This document shows, in pieces, positions 1 to 5,094 of a stretch of DNA of 5,479 nt. A program made the translations under genes and the position numbers. The stretch's first letter is position 1. Every line of letters begins with the position of its first letter. Source of the DNA: Rhodospirillaceae bacterium (GTDB lineage: Bacteria; Pseudomonadota; Alphaproteobacteria; Rhodospirillales; Magnetospirillaceae); assembly GCA_030151865.1 (NCBI GenBank), contig JASLCK010000101.1, positions 1-5,479 on the forward strand, in the 5' to 3' direction. The notes under the pieces are model-generated. The model was given only the letters and a program-made list of their open reading frames with translations. It had not been told where the DNA came from and did no database searches.

Positions 1-1
1 T

Positions 2-304
2 CGCGCCCCGGAAACTTGGCTGAAAGCGGTGGAAAAAGACGGCCACGGCACCCAGGAAAAACTTTCCCTGACCCAACAGGAGCGGGTGGAGGAACTGATC
101 TTGATGGGTCTACGACTGCGAGAAGGCATCCATGCCCCGCGCTTTGCCCGTCAGGCCGGGAAACAGCTGCATCAAGCCGTGGATAGTTCCGCTCTGGCAA
201 TGATGCAGGACGAAGGTTTTCTGGAATGGAGCGGCGATTATCTGCGGGCCACCCCCAAAGGACGACTGGTGCTGAACGCCGTCATCGGCAAGCTGACCCC
301 ATAA
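2..304 (+). CDS. hemW: HemW-type radical SAM protein, C-terminal end (partial)
   Basis: This is the last 100 residues of a HemW/HemN-like protein; the 5' part lies outside the window. The reading frame is open from base 2, so the GTG at 29 is only an internal valine. Visible family features are the stretch ending PETWLKAVEKDGHG, the EELILMGLRLREGI block typical of the HemN C-terminal domain, and the closing GDYLRATPKGRLVLNAVIGKL, where HemW proteins usually end with a 'G rhythm then L-N-V/A-I' pattern. The radical SAM CxxxCxxC cluster site would lie upstream and cannot be checked. HemW is known as a heme-binding chaperone-like protein, often misannotated as oxygen-independent coproporphyrinogen III oxidase; the C-terminal piece alone points to the family but cannot fully separate the two. 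It converges on the lpoA-like gene, and a hairpin starts directly after its TAA stop. Confidence 0.92.
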   Translation, partial: RAPETWLKAVEKDGHGTQEKLSLTQQERVEELILMGLRLREGIHAPRFARQAGKQLHQAVDSSALAMMQDEGFLEWSGDYLRATPKGRLVLNAVIGKLTP

Positions 305-348
305 AAAACGCCCCCAACCCGATCAGGCTGGAGGCGTTTTCTTTAAGA
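305..348. terminator. Bidirectional intrinsic terminator between hemW and the lpoA-like gene
   Basis: An outer stem AAAACGCC (305-312) pairs with GGCGTTTT (333-340). An inner stem, CCAACC (314-319) with GGCTGG (326-331) and one A/C mismatch, encloses a six-base loop. On the + strand the stem ends in TTTTCTTT; on the - strand it ends in a run of T (complement of 303-308). It starts immediately after the hemW stop and lies 12 bases beyond the stop of the opposing gene, so it can serve both convergent transcripts. Confidence 0.85.
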
Positions 349-352
349 GCTT

Positions 353-1642
353 TTACCCCCCGAATGCGGTCGGAGCCGGGGCCACTTCCTTGGCCGGACC
401 ACCCGGCACCACTTCCCAGATGGCGTAACCCCGGTCTGATGTGCCGTCTGGCAGCAGCCGGAACAGCCCGTCAACCCCGGCAAACCCGGTGGGATTGGTC
501 AACATCGGTCCCGAATAATCGTGCGGATGACGCTTGGCCAGCACCGCGGCCAAGGCCGTGGCGTCATAGGCCAACGAGGCCAGACGCGGCGGGCGGGCGG
601 TAAAGGCCTTGGCATAGCGGTTTTCAAAATCCGCATGATTAGCCCCCGATGGAGCGGCGTACCAGCCACCTGCCAAAGCCGGTTCACTGCTGTTGCGGGG
701 ATCTTCCCACAACATCGGGCCAAGCAGCTTGATCTTGGCCGGGTCGATCCCCTGCAACGACAGCATGGCGGCGATCGAGCGCAACCGCTGCCCTTCCTCG
801 GGGATCAGCAGGGCGTCGAAACCGACGTCGCCGTTCTTGCCGGGTTTGATCAATTGGCGGATCGGCTGACTGAAATCGGTGGCGGTGGGATTGTAATATT
901 GCACCGCCACAACCGCCGACGGTCCGATGGACGGATCGTTGTACAGATATTCCACCAGACGGCGGCCATATTCGTTGCTCGGCGCCAGCACCGCCAGACG
1001 CGACCGGTTTTGCGCGCGGGCGTAAAGCGCCACCTGCTGGCCTTGCGGTCCAGGCAGGAAGCCCAACACATAAACCCCTTCCCCCGCCGTGGTGCGGTCG
1101 GTGGTAAAGGCCAGAACCGGCACATGGGCCGGACGGGCAACCGCCCCCACAGCCTTGACCTCGCCTGACAACAGCGGGCCGATGATGATGTCGGCATGCT
1201 GGGACAGCGCGGCCTGGGCGGCGGCTTGCGCCCCTTCGGGCGTGCCCTTGGTGTCGAACGGCACCAAGGTCAGGGTGTCGTCGGCGATTTCAAACAATGC
1301 CAGTTGGGCGGCATTGAACAATGCCGTGCCGATTGGCGCCCAAGACCCAGACAGCGGCAACAACAGCGCCACTGTGCCCGAACGATTGACGTCAGGGGCC
1401 ACTTGGTAGGCAGGCACTGCCGCAGGAGCGGGAGCAGCAGCCGGGGCAGGCGCGGGTTGTGGCGCCGGCTGGGGAACCGGAGCGGGAGCAGGCGGAGCCT
1501 GAGTTACCGTCGGCTGGCTAGCCGGGCGGGATCCTGATAGGGTGCCTTGAATTTGCGCGCAACCTGCGACCATTACCGAAAGGGTCAGGACGCAAACAGC
1601 GCGAGCTGCAAAACGAGGCGTAAAAAATGCGGGACGGCGCAA
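353..1642 (-). CDS. LpoA-like lipoprotein, penicillin-binding protein activator
   Basis: A 429-residue lipoprotein. It has a charged N-terminus, a hydrophobic signal segment (about 14-26) and a lipobox V-A-G-C with Cys28 as the lipidated residue. Residue 29 is Ala rather than Asp, which suggests outer-membrane sorting. A Pro/Ala-rich linker (about 40-78) leads into a periplasmic-binding-protein fold (type 1, Peripla_BP_6-like) from about residue 89, beginning GTVALLLPLSG, with the segments ADIIIGPLLSGEVKAV and RLAVLAPSNEYGRRLVEYLY following. Proteins of this type in alphaproteobacteria are annotated as penicillin-binding protein activators. E. coli LpoA activates PBP1A and has an extra N-terminal helical domain that is absent here, so the exact role is inferred. 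The start is TTG at 1642-1640, supported by GGGAG at 1654-1650 seven bases upstream. It is divergent from rsmI, as in enterobacteria, and the two coding starts overlap. An ordinary amino acid ABC-type binding protein is less likely given the lipoprotein-linker layout and the neighbours. Confidence 0.87.
   Translation of the reverse strand: MRRPAFFTPRFAARAVCVLTLSVMVAGCAQIQGTLSGSRPASQPTVTQAPPAPAPVPQPAPQPAPAPAAAPAPAAVPAYQVAPDVNRSGTVALLLPLSGSWAPIGTALFNAAQLALFEIADDTLTLVPFDTKGTPEGAQAAAQAALSQHADIIIGPLLSGEVKAVGAVARPAHVPVLAFTTDRTTAGEGVYVLGFLPGPQGQQVALYARAQNRSRLAVLAPSNEYGRRLVEYLYNDPSIGPSAVVAVQYYNPTATDFSQPIRQLIKPGKNGDVGFDALLIPEEGQRLRSIAAMLSLQGIDPAKIKLLGPMLWEDPRNSSEPALAGGWYAAPSGANHADFENRYAKAFTARPPRLASLAYDATALAAVLAKRHPHDYSGPMLTNPTGFAGVDGLFRLLPDGTSDRGYAIWEVVPGGPAKEVAPAPTAFGG
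1409..1525 (-). repeat. Pro/Ala-rich low-complexity linker coding region
   Basis: Residues 40-78 of the lpoA-like protein are almost entirely Pro, Ala, Gln and Val, with imperfect tandem PAP/QPAP units. This is probably a flexible tether that lets the globular domain reach from the outer membrane toward peptidoglycan. The DNA is correspondingly repetitive (GGAGCGGGAGCAG-like units) and could vary in length between strains. Confidence 0.75.
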
Positions 1643-2547
1643 AAGCAGTCTCCCGGTCGAAGTCGGAAGCGGGTGAACAGCCTAACCAGACAGAGACAGG
1701 ATGTAAACCTGCCCCTGGGCTATATCTGGTTTCCACTCCCATCGGTAATCTGGACGACATCACTTTACGGGCTATCAAAATCCTGCGCGGGGCCGATCTG
1801 ATCGCCTGCGAGGATACCCGCGTTACCGGCAAGCTGTTGCAGCTTTTGGGGATCGACGCTCCCAAATTGACCCCGTACCACGAACATAATGCCGACCGGG
1901 CCCGACCGGCTCTGATGGCGCGCCTGCGCGAAGGCGCGGTGGTCGCCCTGGTGTCGGACGCTGGGACCCCGCTGGTATCGGACCCCGGCTATCGTCTGGT
2001 GCGCGACGTGGTGGCAGAAGGGCTGCCGGTGACGTCTGCCCCCGGCGCATCGGCGGTGCTGACGGCGCTGCAATTGTCGGGCCTGCCATCGGACCGCTTT
2101 TTGTTCTCGGGCTTTCTGCCCAACAAAAGCAACGCCCGACGTAGCGCGCTGGAAGAGGTCTCTCGCATTCAGGCCACTTTGGTCTTTTACGAAAGCCCGC
2201 ACCGTCTGGCCGACAGTCTGGCCGACATGGCCGCCTGTCTCGGCAACCGCGACGTGGCGGTGGCCCGCGAACTGACCAAGCTGTACGAAGAAGTCCGGCG
2301 CGGCACCCTGGCCGATCTGGCCACCCATTATGAAGAAGTCGGCGGCCCCAAAGGCGAGGTGGTGATCGTGGTCGGTCCACCCACCCCGGCCGAAGCCCCG
2401 AGCGAGCAGGATTTGGACAGTCTTTTGACCCAGGCCCTGACCAGCATGTCGGCCCGTGACGCCGCCGCTACGGTCGCTGCCGCCACCGGCCTGCCCAAGC
2501 GCGAGGTTTATGCCCGCGCCATCGAACTGGGACGTCAGGACCGATGA
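1627..2547 (+). CDS. rsmI: 16S rRNA (cytidine(1402)-2'-O)-methyltransferase RsmI
   Basis: RsmI uses S-adenosylmethionine to methylate the ribose 2'-OH of C1402 in 16S rRNA at the ribosomal decoding centre. The 306-residue protein shows the tetrapyrrole-methylase-like fold: GLYLVSTPIGNLDDIT at 31-46, ACEDTRVTGKLL at about 60-71, SDAGTPLVSDPGYRLV at 110-125, then PGASAVLTAL, FLFSGFLP, ESPHRL, RELTKLYEEVRRG and KGEVVIVV. A C-terminal helical segment (SMSARDAAATVAAATGLPKREVYARAIEL) matches the small domain usual in RsmI. The start is ATG 1627, preceded by GAGG (1615-1618) with eight bases spacing; no other ATG, GTG or TTG start in this frame lies ahead of the conserved core. This gives a hydrophilic N-terminal extension of about 30 residues. 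The gene is divergent from the lpoA-like gene and translationally coupled to yraN. The identification is firm. Confidence 0.97.
   Translation: MRDGAKAVSRSKSEAGEQPNQTETGCKPAPGLYLVSTPIGNLDDITLRAIKILRGADLIACEDTRVTGKLLQLLGIDAPKLTPYHEHNADRARPALMARLREGAVVALVSDAGTPLVSDPGYRLVRDVVAEGLPVTSAPGASAVLTALQLSGLPSDRFLFSGFLPNKSNARRSALEEVSRIQATLVFYESPHRLADSLADMAACLGNRDVAVARELTKLYEEVRRGTLADLATHYEEVGGPKGEVVIVVGPPTPAEAPSEQDLDSLLTQALTSMSARDAAATVAAATGLPKREVYARAIELGRQDR
1679..1707 (-). promoter_or_regulatory. Possible promoter of the lpoA-like gene inside rsmI
   Basis: On the minus strand TTTACA (1707-1702; five of six to TTGACA) is followed after 17 bases by TAGGCT (1684-1679; three of six to TATAAT). Transcription from here would begin near 1672 and give a leader of about 30 bases ahead of the TTG start. 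Because the two genes overlap at their starts, any lpoA promoter must lie within rsmI coding sequence. The -10 match is weak, so this is only a candidate. Confidence 0.25.
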
Positions 2548-2927
2548 CCCCATCCCCCCAACGGCTGGCCGCCCGGCGGCGCGGCCAAATGGGGGAGTTT
2601 TTGGCCGTCTGCCTGCTACGGCTGAAGGGCTTCCACATCCTGGAACGCAATCTAAGCTTTGGTCGAGGACGCGGCGCAAGCGAAGTGGATATCGTCGCCC
2701 GACGCGGCTCTCTGCTGATCTTTGTCGAGGTCAAGGCCCGCCCCGACAGGGATCAGGCAGCTTGGGCTATTTCCACCACTCAACAACAGCGCGTGGTTCG
2801 TTCGGCCGAGCTTTACCTCGCGCGTCATCCAGATTTAGGGGGCTGCGATGTGCGCTTTGATGCGATCTTGCTGGCAAAAGGTGTGTGGCCCAGCCATATA
2901 GACGATGCGTGGCGCGTATCGTTTTAA
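2544..2927 (+). CDS. yraN: YraN family (UPF0102) nuclease-fold protein
   Basis: A 127-residue UPF0102 protein. It carries the family signature of a restriction-endonuclease-like fold: RGQMGEFLAVCLLRLKGF near 13-30, ERNLSFG, then SEVDIVARRGSLLIFVEVKAR with E47, D49, E62 and K64 forming the E/D...ExK set, followed by KQQR-like TTQQQRVVRSAELYLA and a C-terminal RFDAILL strand. Members are predicted metal-dependent nucleases or Holliday-junction-resolvase-like proteins, but to my knowledge the cellular role is not established. The ATG overlaps the rsmI stop as ATGA, implying translational coupling and a shared transcript. The length is normal for the family and all putative active-site residues are present, so it is probably functional. 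Confidence 0.95.
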   Translation: MTPSPQRLAARRRGQMGEFLAVCLLRLKGFHILERNLSFGRGRGASEVDIVARRGSLLIFVEVKARPDRDQAAWAISTTQQQRVVRSAELYLARHPDLGGCDVRFDAILLAKGVWPSHIDDAWRVSF

Positions 2928-2970
2928 GACGACCGCCCTTTCCGTTCTCCATTGTCGAAGGACCGCTTCC

Positions 2971-3576
2971 GTGAAACGCCTTCCCCTGATCGCCGTTGCT
3001 TTATCGATTTCCACCCTGGCCCTGTCCGCGTGCGAACCGATCACCATGGCCGTTGGCGCGGGTGCCACGGTCGGCACCGCCGCCGCCGAGGATCGCGGCT
3101 TTGAAGGCGCGGTGGACGACACCAAGATCCGCGCCCAGATCAATGATCTGTGGTTCCGCGCCGATGAAGAGATGTATCAAAAGGTTAGCCTGACCGTGCA
3201 TGAAGGCCGGGTGCTGTTGACCGGGTCGGTGAAAAAACCGGAACAGCGTGTTGAAGCCGTGCGCCTGTCGTGGCAAGCCGCCGGAGTGCGCGAAGTCATT
3301 GATGAAATCCAGGTCGAAGACCAGTCGGGCGTCATTGATTACGGTCGCGACGTTATCATCGCCAACAACCTGCGCGCCCGCCTGATGTTCGATTCCAAGA
3401 TCAAGAACATCAACTACACCGTCGATGTGGTCAACGGCGTGGTCTATCTGATGGGTGTCGCTCAGGATGGTGACGAGTTGGATCGCGTTGTTGCCCATGC
3501 CCGCGACATCAGCAATGTCAAAAAGGTCATCAGCCACGTCGTGCTGAAGAACGACCCCAGCCGTCATAGTTCTTAA
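2971..3576 (+). CDS. BON-domain outer-membrane lipoprotein, DolP/YraP-like
   Basis: A 201-residue lipoprotein with two BON domains. The signal peptide is KRLPLIAVALSISTLALSAC, with lipobox L18-S19-A20-C21 and Glu at the next position, which favours the outer membrane. BON domain 1 spans about residues 48-117 (DDTKIRAQINDLWF through VHEGRVLLTGSV to VREVIDEIQV) and domain 2 about 126-193 (IIANNLRARLMFDSKIK through DVVNGVVYLMGVA to VKKVISHVVL). E. coli DolP binds anionic phospholipid and supports outer-membrane integrity; the same role is inferred here. The start is GTG 2971, chosen because GAAGGA (2957-2962) lies eight bases upstream and it gives a clean signal peptide. The longer frame from ATG 2905 would overlap yraN and bury the signal peptide 22 residues in. 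It lies 43 bases after yraN and is probably in the same operon. Confidence 0.93.
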   Translation: MKRLPLIAVALSISTLALSACEPITMAVGAGATVGTAAAEDRGFEGAVDDTKIRAQINDLWFRADEEMYQKVSLTVHEGRVLLTGSVKKPEQRVEAVRLSWQAAGVREVIDEIQVEDQSGVIDYGRDVIIANNLRARLMFDSKIKNINYTVDVVNGVVYLMGVAQDGDELDRVVAHARDISNVKKVISHVVLKNDPSRHSS

Positions 3577-3613
3577 GGTCAGGGGCCAAACGCCCCTGTA
3601 CCCTGCCGTTTTT
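3577..3613. terminator. Shared hairpin terminator between the BON gene and the transporter gene
   Basis: CAGGGGC (3580-3586) pairs with GCCCCTG (3592-3598) around loop CAAAC. The stem extends by GGT (3577-3579) with ACC (3600-3602) past one bulged T. A T5 run (3609-3613) follows on the + strand, but six bases beyond the stem, so it is not ideal. The hairpin starts directly after the BON gene stop and lies just downstream of the opposing stop, so both transcripts may end here. On the - strand there is no good T tract. Confidence 0.6.
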
Positions 3614-4610
3614 AAACCTGCTCGGCCCGCGCCTGACTGCCCCAGCGGCGGGCGATGATGCTGGCGGCGACCAGTTGCAGGAAGTGGTAGACCATGATCG
3701 GCGCGATCACCACCCCCAGGGTCGGGGTCGCGCCGAACATGACCTTGGCCATGGGAATACCCGCCGCCAGACTTTTCTTGGTGCCGCAGAACATCCCGGC
3801 CACCCGGTCTTCGCGGGGGAAGCCCAGCACCCGGCACAAGACATCCAACAATCCCATCACCACGAAGAAAAGCCCCAGCGCCAACCCGCCGACCAGCAGG
3901 ATGGTTTGCACCCCCTTGCCCTGCCAGACCCCTTCGGCCATGGAATCGGCGAAACTGTTGAAGACGATGGCTAAGATGGTGATGCGGTCCAGAGCCTTGA
4001 CCAGCTTCATATGGCGGGACAGCCAGTTCCACAACAGCGGCCGCAAAACCTGACCGGCAACGATGGGGGCGACCACAAGGATCAAGATTTTCAGGATCAC
4101 ATGGGCCAGATCCAGGGATTGGCCGCTGGTGGACAGATACCAATTGACCCAAAGCGGGGTGGCCAGCACGCCGATCAAGCTGGACAGACTGGCATTGAAG
4201 ATCGCCCCAGCCACATTGCCCAGCGCGATCGACGTCATCGCCACCGACGAGGAAATGGTGGAAGGCGAAGCCGCCAGATAAAAGAACCCCAGCTTGAGAT
4301 CGGGCGACAACCAATCTCCTGCCGCCAATCCCAGGCCCCAGACCAGAACCGGAAACACCAGAAACGTACCGGCTTGGGTCACCAGATGCAGACGCCAATT
4401 TAACAAACCAGCCTTCAGCCGCTCCGCCGACAAGGTCAGGCCGTAGAGCAGAAACACCACGCTGATACCGTAATTGGTCAGCCAATCCAGATGTATCAGC
4501 CCGTCGGTCTTGCCCAAATCCGGCCACAGGATCGCCAGCCCGACCATCACCATCAAACTCAGCAAGAAACTGTCGATCCCGAAACGAGACAGGAATTTCA
4601 GGGGATTCAC
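3612..4610 (-). CDS. SLC10/BASS-family transporter, YfeH/SLC10A7-like
   Basis: A 332-residue integral membrane protein of the bile acid:sodium symporter superfamily, in the subgroup of bacterial YfeH and eukaryotic SLC10A7. Hydrophobic segments occur near residues 13-30, 46-60, 75-97, 105-130, 138-155, 170-188, 208-222, 236-258 and 294-318, consistent with the ten-helix, two-repeat fold. The signature SPSTISSSVAMTSIALGN (115-132) corresponds to the first helix-crossing motif, and FCGTKKSLAAGIPMAKVMFG (274-293) to the second, with N132 and the charged TKKS loop visible. The substrate is unknown; bile acids should not be assumed, because bacterial members move diverse organic anions or have no known substrate. 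The start is GTG at 4610-4608, with AGGAG (4624-4620) nine bases upstream. The gene stands alone, converging on the BON gene, and its length is normal for YfeH. Confidence 0.92.
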   Translation of the reverse strand: MNPLKFLSRFGIDSFLLSLMVMVGLAILWPDLGKTDGLIHLDWLTNYGISVVFLLYGLTLSAERLKAGLLNWRLHLVTQAGTFLVFPVLVWGLGLAAGDWLSPDLKLGFFYLAASPSTISSSVAMTSIALGNVAGAIFNASLSSLIGVLATPLWVNWYLSTSGQSLDLAHVILKILILVVAPIVAGQVLRPLLWNWLSRHMKLVKALDRITILAIVFNSFADSMAEGVWQGKGVQTILLVGGLALGLFFVVMGLLDVLCRVLGFPREDRVAGMFCGTKKSLAAGIPMAKVMFGATPTLGVVIAPIMVYHFLQLVAASIIARRWGSQARAEQV

Positions 4611-4635
4611 CGGGTTGCTCTCCTATTGGGCGGGG

Positions 4636-4665
4636 CAGATAAGACGCAAAGCCTAGGCGGGTCAA
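4636..4665 (-). promoter_or_regulatory. Candidate promoter of the transporter gene
   Basis: On the minus strand TTGACC (4665-4660; five of six to TTGACA) is followed after 18 bases by TATCTG (4641-4636; the first three bases match TATAAT). Transcription would begin near 4629, just ahead of the AGGAG at 4624-4620. The spacing and the position relative to the gene fit; the -10 match is modest. Confidence 0.4.
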
Positions 4666-4667
4666 AC

Positions 4668-4684
4668 CCGACTTGGCAAGTCGG
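4668..4684. promoter_or_regulatory. Perfect 17-bp palindrome, possible operator
   Basis: CCGACTTG (4668-4675) and CAAGTCGG (4677-4684) are exact reverse complements around a single G. It lies three bases upstream of the candidate transporter -35 and about 38 bases upstream of the rightward candidate promoter. The compact symmetric form suits a dimeric regulator rather than a transcribed hairpin. No regulator family can be assigned from the motif alone. Confidence 0.4.
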
Positions 4685-4721
4685 CAACACAGCCATTCGA
4701 CAAACGCTGCCCTTGCCGCGC

Positions 4722-4750
4722 TTGATCCCAGCCCCTGATGCCGCTATGGT
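4722..4750 (+). promoter_or_regulatory. Candidate promoter of the leader/attenuator transcript
   Basis: TTGATC (4722-4727) and TATGGT (4745-4750) are separated by 17 bases; each matches four of six consensus positions. The expected start, about seven bases past the -10, falls at 4757-4758, which is the A of the leader ATG. That predicts a leaderless or nearly leaderless message. Confidence 0.45.
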
Positions 4751-4757
4751 TTTGTCC

Positions 4758-4820
4758 ATGACAAAGATGCCTGCCGCCCTGTCCCGATTTTGGTACCGCT
4801 GGTACAGCCCGGCGGTTTGA
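4758..4820 (+). CDS. Putative aromatic-rich leader peptide (20 residues)
   Basis: A 20-codon ORF starting ATG-ACA-AAG and ending GTT-TGA, with the cluster Phe11-Trp12-Tyr13-Arg14-Trp15-Tyr16. Five of six consecutive codons specify aromatic amino acids, two of them the rare Trp. It is followed within 23 bases by a strong intrinsic terminator, and its last codons overlap an RNA segment that can pair with the terminator's left arm. This is the layout of trp/phe-type leader peptides, whose translation senses charged tRNA. No Shine-Dalgarno is visible, but the promoter placement suggests a leaderless start, as known for trpL of Sinorhizobium. An in-frame ATG at 4746 would add four residues but lies in the -10 box. 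What is seen is the ORF and its placement; the sensing role is inferred. It could instead be untranslated sequence of a small RNA. Confidence 0.5.
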   Translation: MTKMPAALSRFWYRWYSPAV

Positions 4821-4880
4821 CGCACAGCTTTGTCTGTTTTTCCAAGCCGCCTTTCCCCACGAAGGCGGCTTTCGCTTTTT
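4773..4880 (+). promoter_or_regulatory. Putative ribosome-mediated attenuator (alternative RNA structures)
   Basis: Segment 1 is ACCGC (4795-4799, between the two Trp codons) or the upstream GCCGCC (4773-4778). Either can pair with segment 2, GGCGGTTT (4811-4818, at the leader stop codon). Segment 2 can instead pair with segment 3, AAGCCGCC (4844-4851), in eight pairs including one G-U, plus a ninth from G4819-C4843. Segment 3 otherwise pairs with AAGGCGGCTT (4862-4871) to make the terminator. A ribosome stalled at the Trp codons would free segment 2 and prevent termination; one at the stop codon would cover it and allow termination. Another local hairpin, GTACC/GGTAC (4793-4797 with 4801-4805), sits over the Trp codons. 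The structures were drawn by hand without energy calculations. Confidence 0.5.
4844..4880 (+). terminator. Strong intrinsic terminator
   Basis: A perfect ten-pair stem, AAGCCGCCTT (4844-4853) with AAGGCGGCTT (4862-4871), has an eight-base loop and is followed by TTCGCTTTTT. The T tract is only on the + strand; the opposite strand runs into A-rich sequence. It therefore ends rightward transcripts, and the only rightward ORF close upstream is the putative leader peptide. It could also be the 3' end of a small RNA. Confidence 0.8.
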
Positions 4881-4956
4881 CAGGCTTATCCCCTGATCCG
4901 ATTTTCGAAATTCGCCCCAGTGTCAAAGACGGCCTCTCTTAACCGGAGGTTTGTAA

Positions 4957-5094
4957 ATGATCGCGTTCGATTTTGATGTTGTAACCGGCCCCGACACCGC
5001 CAGTAAGCCCAAGCCGGAACATAGCCAGGATCAGGGCAAGACCCAGCAACGAAGCCAAGACCAGAAACAACCCGTCAGCCCCAAGACGCCGTAA
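4957..5094 (+). CDS. Small hydrophilic ORF of unknown function (45 residues)
   Basis: A 45-codon frame starting ATG-ATC-GCG and preceded by GGAGG (4945-4949) seven bases upstream, a perfect ribosome binding site. The peptide begins MIAFDFDVVTGPD and then becomes a polar Lys/Gln/Pro/Ser/Asp-rich tail (residues 16-45), probably disordered. About two thirds of third codon positions are G or C, compatible with the host. I do not recognise it. It lies 77 bases after the attenuator-like terminator and would be its only downstream gene. Its last 20 bases overlap the 3' end of the opposing deoxyribosyltransferase-like gene. The opposite strand also has a short frame with a hydrophobic stretch over the same bases; the polar tail may simply be the complement of that. 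The case rests mainly on the ribosome binding site. Confidence 0.35.
   Translation: MIAFDFDVVTGPDTASKPKPEHSQDQGKTQQRSQDQKQPVSPKTP

Noticed and set aside
1547..1575. Promoter-like TTGAAT with CCATTA 17 bases later, upstream of rsmI
   Set aside because: The -35 is reasonable but the -10 has almost no match, and it lies in the lpoA signal-peptide codons; too weak to list.
1765..2679. 304-codon open frame on the minus strand opposite rsmI
   Set aside because: Composition is typical of an antisense shadow in GC-rich DNA, and rsmI on the other strand is certain.
2897..2902. TATAGA near the end of yraN as a -10 for the BON gene
   Set aside because: No acceptable -35 at 16-18 bases upstream; readthrough from rsmI-yraN is the simpler explanation.
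2905..2970. Longer start for the BON lipoprotein at ATG 2905
   Set aside because: It would overlap yraN and place a polar 22-residue segment ahead of the signal peptide; GTG 2971 has a proper ribosome binding site and gives a normal lipoprotein signal.
3001..4665. 554-codon open frame on the minus strand across the BON gene and the transporter gene
   Set aside because: It is Gly/Arg/His-rich nonsense lying in other frames over two well-supported genes, has no family features and runs antisense through the BON domains.
4658..4670. CGGGT-CAA-ACCCG mini hairpin
   Set aside because: Only five pairs, overlapping the better 17-bp palindrome and the candidate -35; likely incidental.
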